This document shows positions 61,001 through 64,000 of a stretch of DNA of 64,000 bases, in pieces. The notes below the pieces were generated by a model that was not told the origin of the DNA, did not search any database, and worked only from the letters and a program-made list of their open reading frames with translations. A program made the position numbers and the translations under genes. How positions within the stretch are numbered: the stretch's first letter is position 1; every line of letters starts with the position of its first letter. The stretch spans positions 1 through 64,000 of the forward strand of contig NZ_JANHKP010000015.1 of the NCBI RefSeq assembly GCF_024497955.1. Direction: 5' to 3'. The stretch comes from Streptomyces sp. C10-9-1 (GTDB taxonomy: Bacteria > Actinomycetota > Actinomycetes > Streptomycetales > Streptomycetaceae).

Positions 61001-61437
61001 GCCCGCACCTCGCCCGGCGCGGTGGACTTCGGCGCTCTGCCCTTCCCGGCCTCGGTCGTCGCCAGGGGCAGTCCCCTGGCCTTCACGGCACCACCGGACA
61101 CCCCGGGGGACGTCGCGGGGAAGGTGACGACCGCGGCACCCGCCTGCGGCCAGCTCGCCCTCGGCGGATCCTTCGGGGTCCTGGGGCCCTTCTGCAGTGT
61201 GCGCGGATCGGTGGTGATGCCGCCGTCGCTGCCCTTGACCGGCCTCTCCTTCGAGGCAGGGGCCGTGCGTTCGGGAACCTGCGCGGACGCCGACGCGGCG
61301 GCCCCTTGCAGCAGAGTGCCCGCGAGCACGGTCGACACGGTCAGCGCGACAGCACGCCGCACCGCCGCGGCGCGGCGACGGGGCCGGGCCGGGCCGGGTG
61401 GGCCGTCCCAGAAGGGTGGTTTCACTGTGCGGTTCAT
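55024..61437 (-). CDS. RHS-repeat polymorphic toxin with CdiA-like nuclease tip
   Basis: ATG 61437 gives 2137 residues; an in-frame start at 61557 would only add non-signal sequence. A basic, long signal region (RRRAAAVRRAVALTVSTVLA) directs export. A SpvB/TcdB-like N-terminal region follows (FTWSYDIAVPDVPGGLKPTV), then many YD repeats (TYDDRGRRVTTTDARG, YTYDTIGNRLSETL) and the RHS core end GAREYDPATGRFLSVDPVFD. The last 250 residues after SDPSGLYDPDE are a separate basic domain with SFDAWVDGVRTEFKVQS, the E-x-K of a PD-(D/E)XK fold, and QQGADFALIHL, similar to CdiA C-terminal tRNA nucleases. A secreted antibacterial toxin is the best reading. Confidence 0.9.
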   Translation of the reverse strand: MNRTVKPPFWDGPPGPARPRRRAAAVRRAVALTVSTVLAGTLLQGAAASASAQVPERTAPASKERPVKGSDGGITTDPRTLQKGPRTPKDPPRASWPQAGAAVVTFPATSPGVSGGAVKARGLPLATTEAGKGRAPKSTAPGEVRARIADRKAARRAGVDGVLMSLEADGGTPGKVGVRLDYASFAEAYGGGYASRLTLVELPACALTTPEKAVCRTGEPVVTVNDTEKQTLTAHAVSLSSAGPTLLAAVAEEEGENSDYKATPLTPSAAWQTNLNTGDFTWSYDIAVPDVPGGLKPTVGLSYASGAIDGRTGATNNQSSWVGDGFDLWPGFIERSYKPCAQDGVKKADGSKPGDLCWAYDNAFITFNGKGGELVPAGDDEFRFKSDDGSRIKRLRSTGRGNGDDDGEYWRLTDPEGVRYYFGYNRLPGWVQGKETTDSTWTVPVFGNGSGEPCHKAAFADSWCQQAWRWNLDYVVDPHGNAVAYYYGKETNSYGRNLTAKANTPYVRGGYLERAEYGLRSSSVYGTKALAKVDFTSAERCLPNAQTDCSSIEKDAFYWYDTPWDLNCKAAEECDRGRMSPVFFTRKRLADVTTRVLVGDTYATVDSYKLGHRWGQGDTDYQLLLDSVQRTGHTATSPVTLPKTTFAYTQMANRLDRTGDGYAPFIKARLSTVADESGGQIDIGYSAPTCAWDALPTPETNTTRCFPQYIGGSDTADPERQWFNKYVVTSTTQTDRTGGAPDQVTLYEYKGGAAWHYDDDDGLTKEKFKTWSQWRGYGHVSVKSGGQGGPSALRSQSDSYFLRGMHGDRKTPSGGTKEVTVALAEGEGGPITDHEASTGFLYRTVTFDEVDGKVLAKTVNRPWHHETAKKVRSWGTVTAGFTGTSLSTAWTSLDNGAGSRWRTTSKATTHDTVAGRVVRTDDHGDTATASDDRCTRTTYATNTDKNILLLPSRVETVAAACSGTPDRAKDVVSDVLTAYDGGAYGDAPVKGDETAVATLKKHDGTTADYLESGTAFDVYGRPLEVVDLTADVRVSGTGAPVRTARADGLKSTTSYSPATGVPARISETTPPAKAGNTATAQTTVTELEPLRGQPSALVDPNGKRTELSYDALGRSHKVWLADRRTEQTPSYEFTYFVEEGKPVAVRSRTLDNKGGQIAAYTLYDGFLRERQTQAPGPDGGRILTDVFYDERGLTTKTFDPYYTEGAPDRTLFAPENALSVQSQTRHTYDGLGRETESRQIAGNGDGGTVLGVTTTLHGGDRTTVVPPRGGTATTTVKDARGQTTELRQHHSRSATAAYDATTYGYTVRGELARVADPVGNTWTYRYDQQGRQIAASDPDKGTTTGTYDDRGRRVTTTDARGVTLAYAHDGLGRRTEVRENNGTGTLRAAWVYDTVAGAKGQLAESVRYAGGAAYHSKVTQYDRLYRPVRTAVVIPASEGALAGTYQTGTAYKPSGLVGGVSYSAAGSLPGGSYTFSYEDRTLRPVSVFGGGVRADATYSLTGRPLQYELSAGSGRKTWITSTYEWGTQRLATSRVEREGVAGVDQYNTYRYDEVGNVLAVSDVSRDGTDTQCFTYDHLRRLTEAWTEGDRTCAELPTSGGVGGVAPYWHSYTYDTIGNRLSETLHGTGGDPAEDVRRSYTYPAPGRPQPHALTSVTTDAAGSTGVGAFAHDKSGNTTRRPAGSGPQTLDWDAEGRLAKVTEPGAGSADKVTEYLYDGDGERLIRRTGEETTLFLGHTELTLRKGAAGPKATRYVPLGGGHQAVVGDDGTVTFTVADHVGTGQLAIGAADQKLTQRRTLPFGGTRGAQPAAWPGTRGFVGGTDETADTGLVHLGAREYDPATGRFLSVDPVFDPTDPLQMNGYAYGHSSPVTRSDPSGLYDPDERDYCNANPQDCRGGRYVGKGSGNTDAKPVRNAKSKQYAKVDQAQRAQNTNQRVAAKQRKQRFKQIIVGGKFSYGEFYKSIKSINDRSCRMEPGGRAGCRFANWMTEKNLKDILKDALNRIDESWGSKNKKGSFGFSDEEFEQALMLAREGSHVVARGSDDGAPGASGNKSFDAWVDGVRTEFKVQSTTSRKGITREIRSADQQGADFALIHLTKADERMARSAVNSIKSSKQAPVGLSTVRVYGDGYDFTVQLR

Positions 61438-61530
61438 CGTGGAGTTCGGATTCCTCACGCGCGGTGCCGGTGTCGCGGGTGCGCGGTGCCGGCACGGGAA
61501 GGGTGTGTGATCCCGGGCAGGGATCGGGGG

Positions 61531-61564
61531 CCCCGGTGTGCCCGGAAGGCCGGGCACACCGGGG
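61531..61564 (-). terminator. 15-bp stem terminator after the LamG gene
   Basis: Positions 61531-61545 and 61550-61564 are perfect complements with an AAGG loop, seven bases after the LamG gene stop. This separates the LamG and RHS transcripts. Confidence 0.75.
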
Positions 61565-61571
61565 GGGAAGG

Positions 61572-64000
61572 TCAGCCCTGGGGAACCTGGGTCGGGATGT
61601 CGAACCAGGATCCCGCCAGCTCCTCAACCTGGGAGTCGGTCAGCGCTCCCTGGAAGGTCCAGACGTCGTCGACCAGGCCGGGGAAGTGCTCTCCCCAGGC
61701 CCCGTTCACCTTGGCGCGGCCGATCTGGAGGGATCTGGCGGCCTTGAACGTCAGCGTGTTCTCCGACCAGGAGGCCCGGTTCCGGCACTCTGCCTCGGCC
61801 GTGCCGTCACCGCAGGCCGCCTGCTGGAGGATTCCGTTGACGTAGAGGCGGGCCTGCTTGGCGAAGCCGTCGTAGACGACCGCCAGGTGGTTCCAGTCCC
61901 GCGCGTCGTAGAACTCGCTGTTGGCGACGCGCACGACGGAGGTGTCGGCGGCGTCCCTGTCCGGCAGGGCGAGTTCCCAGTGGCCGAGGCCGTCCGGGTC
62001 GTTCGCGTCCGGCACGAAGCGGATGCTGAAGGCGCTCTGGGTGGCTCCCTCCGCGCTCACGAGCGACACCCCGCCTTCCGGGAGAGCCGCCGCCTGCGCC
62101 CATGCGGTGACGGTGTAGCTGGCGCTGGTGTCCACCGGAACGGTGGCCGTGGACGCATGGCCGTCGACGCCGTCCAGTTCCAGACTGCCGAAGTCGATGA
62201 AACCTGAGTCCGACTTCGCCGCCCCTCCGTTCAGGGTGAGTGCGCTGCCTCCAGGCGCCGAGTCCGGTGTGGTGACCGGGGCGGTCCCTGCGGTCTCCTC
62301 GAACGTCCAGCGGCTCTTGACCAGGGGCCGCTGCTGGAACATCTGGCGCACCTCGTCGTCGGCGACCGGGCGGTCGAAGAGGCGCACGTCGTCGATGCTG
62401 CCGGGGAAGTAGTCGACGTACCTGCCCGTCCAGATGGTCCGGCCGACCTGAACGGGTCCGTTCGCCTCCCAGGTCTTCGGCGCGTCGTCCGTGCCCTGCA
62501 GCCGCCCGTCGACGTACAGGCGGATCTGGCGGGCGGTGGCGTCGTGGACGGCCACGAGATGGGTCCACTCGCCCGGCCGGGCCGGCTGGGTGCCCCTGAC
62601 CACCTGCTCGCGGATGTTCCCGGCCTCCACGTCCTCCAGCGAGGTGCGCAGGCTCCAGGTGTCGGGCCCTGCCTCGTAGGAGAGGTAGAACGGGCTGTAG
62701 TAGGTCCCGCTCTGGCTGACGACCGTGCGGTTGCCGCTGGCGCCTTGCTGGGGCAGCTTCGCCCAGGCTGAGACGGTGTACGAACGGGCCGTGTTGAGGA
62801 CCGGCCGGCTGGTCGCGGCGTAGCCGCTGGACCCGTCGAACCGCAGGGCCTTGCCGGCGATGCCGTCCGCCCCGGCGGTCGTGTCGCCGTGCAGCGTCAG
62901 CGGCTGCTCGGCCGCCCTGCCGGTGACCTCCCCGGCCGCTGCCTCCTCGTCGAGCGGGAAGACCGCTCGGGCCGGGCGCCCACTGGCAGGGGCCTGGCCC
63001 TGGTGCAGCTGCGCGGCCTCGGTCGCGGTCACGGCCCGGTCGAAGATCTGCACGTCGTCGATGGTGCCGGGGAAGAAGGAGGCGTGCTTTCCGCTGTAGA
63101 CGCCGGCACCGAGCCGGAGTCCGCGGCGGGCCTCCCAGGCGGTGGTGTACGAGGTGGAGCCGGACAGCGTGCCGTTCACGTACAGGCGCAGCTGGCGGGC
63201 CTTGCCGTCGTACACGCCGGTGAGATGGGTCCACTCGCCCGCACTCGCGTTCCCGGGCGCGGTGGCCATGGCCCGGGCGATGGGGGCTCCGGCGGTGTCG
63301 GAGGTGTACTGGTTGAACACCCAGCGGTCGTAGTACTTGGAGTAGTAGAGCTCGAAGCCGGGCGAGTGGTTGCCCGGCTGCGCGGCGATGATCGCCGCGC
63401 TGGAGGGCATCCGGTCCAGTCGTGCCCAGGCCGCCACGGAGAAGCCGTCCGAGGTGTCCACCACGGTGAGATCGGACGCGGCGTACCCGGACGTTCCGTC
63501 CAGGTGCAGGCCGGTTCCCTTCGCGCCCGCGGCGCCGAGAGCCGCGCCTCCGTGCAGGCGGGCGGTCCGCGACGTGGCGGTGCTGGCCGCCTGCGTGGCT
63601 CCGGCGGCCTCGTCCAGCTGCCAGGCCGCCCGCTCCGGCTGCCCCGCCTTCACCCGGAACTGGTGGGTCCGGATCTCCGACCCGTTGCCCGCCTGGTCGA
63701 AGGCCTGCACGGTGACGAAGTTCAGCCCCGGCTTCGCGGGGAGCAGCCTCGTGGACCTGGCGGCGCCACCGCTGGTGGTGATCTCGTGAGCCGAGGAGGG
63801 GTCGCTGTTGAAGCCGAAGCGATAGCGGACCACGTCCGTCGAGGCCGAGTCGAAGGAGAACGTGCCGTACTGGCCCACCCCGTCGTACCAGGGGTCGTCG
63901 GGGTTCTCGGGATCCGAGGCCGGGTACTGGCCGGAGGAGATCACGGGTGCCGTGGGCACGCTCTTGTCGTAGACGAAGTAGCAGGCCGTCGGGTCCCCCG
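61572..64000 (-). CDS. LamG-repeat surface protein, 5' end outside window
   Basis: The frame is open to the right edge and the sequence before the first possible start (DPTACYFVYDKSV) is protein-like, so the gene begins outside. The visible 809 residues start with an Ig-like segment, then hold three LamG/concanavalin-like repeats, each with a core of the type LRFDGSSGYAATSRPVLNTA, WVAW-like SVAAWARL, and a closing GTIDDVQIFDRAVTATEAAQ, SIDDVRLFDRPVADDEV or VDDVWTFQGALTDSQVEEL. These domains bind sugars or proteins at the cell surface. The C-terminus is GSWFDIPTQVPQG. It is encoded just upstream of the RHS toxin gene and may assist it. Confidence 0.88.
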   Translation of the reverse strand, partial: GDPTACYFVYDKSVPTAPVISSGQYPASDPENPDDPWYDGVGQYGTFSFDSASTDVVRYRFGFNSDPSSAHEITTSGGAARSTRLLPAKPGLNFVTVQAFDQAGNGSEIRTHQFRVKAGQPERAAWQLDEAAGATQAASTATSRTARLHGGAALGAAGAKGTGLHLDGTSGYAASDLTVVDTSDGFSVAAWARLDRMPSSAAIIAAQPGNHSPGFELYYSKYYDRWVFNQYTSDTAGAPIARAMATAPGNASAGEWTHLTGVYDGKARQLRLYVNGTLSGSTSYTTAWEARRGLRLGAGVYSGKHASFFPGTIDDVQIFDRAVTATEAAQLHQGQAPASGRPARAVFPLDEEAAAGEVTGRAAEQPLTLHGDTTAGADGIAGKALRFDGSSGYAATSRPVLNTARSYTVSAWAKLPQQGASGNRTVVSQSGTYYSPFYLSYEAGPDTWSLRTSLEDVEAGNIREQVVRGTQPARPGEWTHLVAVHDATARQIRLYVDGRLQGTDDAPKTWEANGPVQVGRTIWTGRYVDYFPGSIDDVRLFDRPVADDEVRQMFQQRPLVKSRWTFEETAGTAPVTTPDSAPGGSALTLNGGAAKSDSGFIDFGSLELDGVDGHASTATVPVDTSASYTVTAWAQAAALPEGGVSLVSAEGATQSAFSIRFVPDANDPDGLGHWELALPDRDAADTSVVRVANSEFYDARDWNHLAVVYDGFAKQARLYVNGILQQAACGDGTAEAECRNRASWSENTLTFKAARSLQIGRAKVNGAWGEHFPGLVDDVWTFQGALTDSQVEELAGSWFDIPTQVPQG

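Overview
The window looks like chromosomal DNA of a Streptomyces or close relative. It is very GC-rich throughout, uses many GTG starts, has frequent 4-bp ATGA/GTGA gene overlaps, and carries families typical of that genus (class F sortase, DUF6777 lipoprotein, PAS-GAF-SpoIIE phosphatase, DUF1707 protein, Rpf-LysM-M23 hydrolase, lipase maturation factor, MbtH/NRPS genes). No tRNA, rRNA or CRISPR array was seen.

Layout. 1-4.6 kb: two paralogous convergent secreted/anchored proteins, a class F sortase, a polysaccharide deacetylase, an ECF sigma factor and an unknown protein. 4.7-12.7 kb: a carboxylate-uptake block (LytS-type kinase, acetate-type symporter, DUF485 subunit), a Nudix-GNAT-Nudix fusion, the LytTR response regulator and a zinc-finger anti-sigma factor. 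12.8-17 kb: Fpg/Nei glycosylase, PAS-GAF-SpoIIE phosphatase, DUF6777 lipoprotein. 17-20 kb: a YndJ-DUF1990-lipase-maturation-factor group behind a promoter bracketed by two copies of an inverted repeat. 20-28.4 kb: a small peptide gene, an unusual short-chain dehydrogenase with a zinc ribbon, a DMT transporter, the Rpf-LysM-M23 hydrolase, 6-phosphogluconate dehydrogenase, a racemase-family protein and PanD. 28.4-33 kb is an accessory, decayed region: a mosaic transposase pseudogene, a DUF1707/ArsR pair with an AT-rich promoter, and a cobalamin riboswitch in front of a small 2Fe-2S ferredoxin-like gene.

33.1-53.2 kb is a nonribosomal peptide gene cluster: a divergent LuxR-type regulator, two small ORFs (one an exported 49-residue peptide), then about 17.7 kb of co-oriented genes, many translationally coupled. 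In order: MbtH, free-standing A-PCP, cytochrome P450, an alpha/beta hydrolase with Cys in place of the nucleophile Ser, a PCP-thioesterase protein also with Cys at that position, a second MbtH, a 2760-residue NRPS (A-PCP-C-A(nMT)-PCP-partial E-C), an MFS exporter, a YqcI/YcgG-family protein, an Fe(II)/2-oxoglutarate oxygenase of the AsnO/VioC type, and a normal type II thioesterase. My reading, an inference, is that an amino acid is loaded on the A-PCP, hydroxylated by the P450, moved by the Cys hydrolase to the PCP-TE carrier, and joined there by the terminal C domain to a Gly-(N-methyl-X) dipeptide. The oxygenase and YqcI/YcgG protein hint at an oxidised guanidino (arginine-like) building block.

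53.6-64 kb: a lipoprotein, a DUF4253 protein, a 2137-residue RHS-repeat protein whose C-terminus resembles a CdiA-type PD-(D/E)XK nuclease (a polymorphic toxin), and a LamG-repeat protein running off the window end. Both window edges cut genes.
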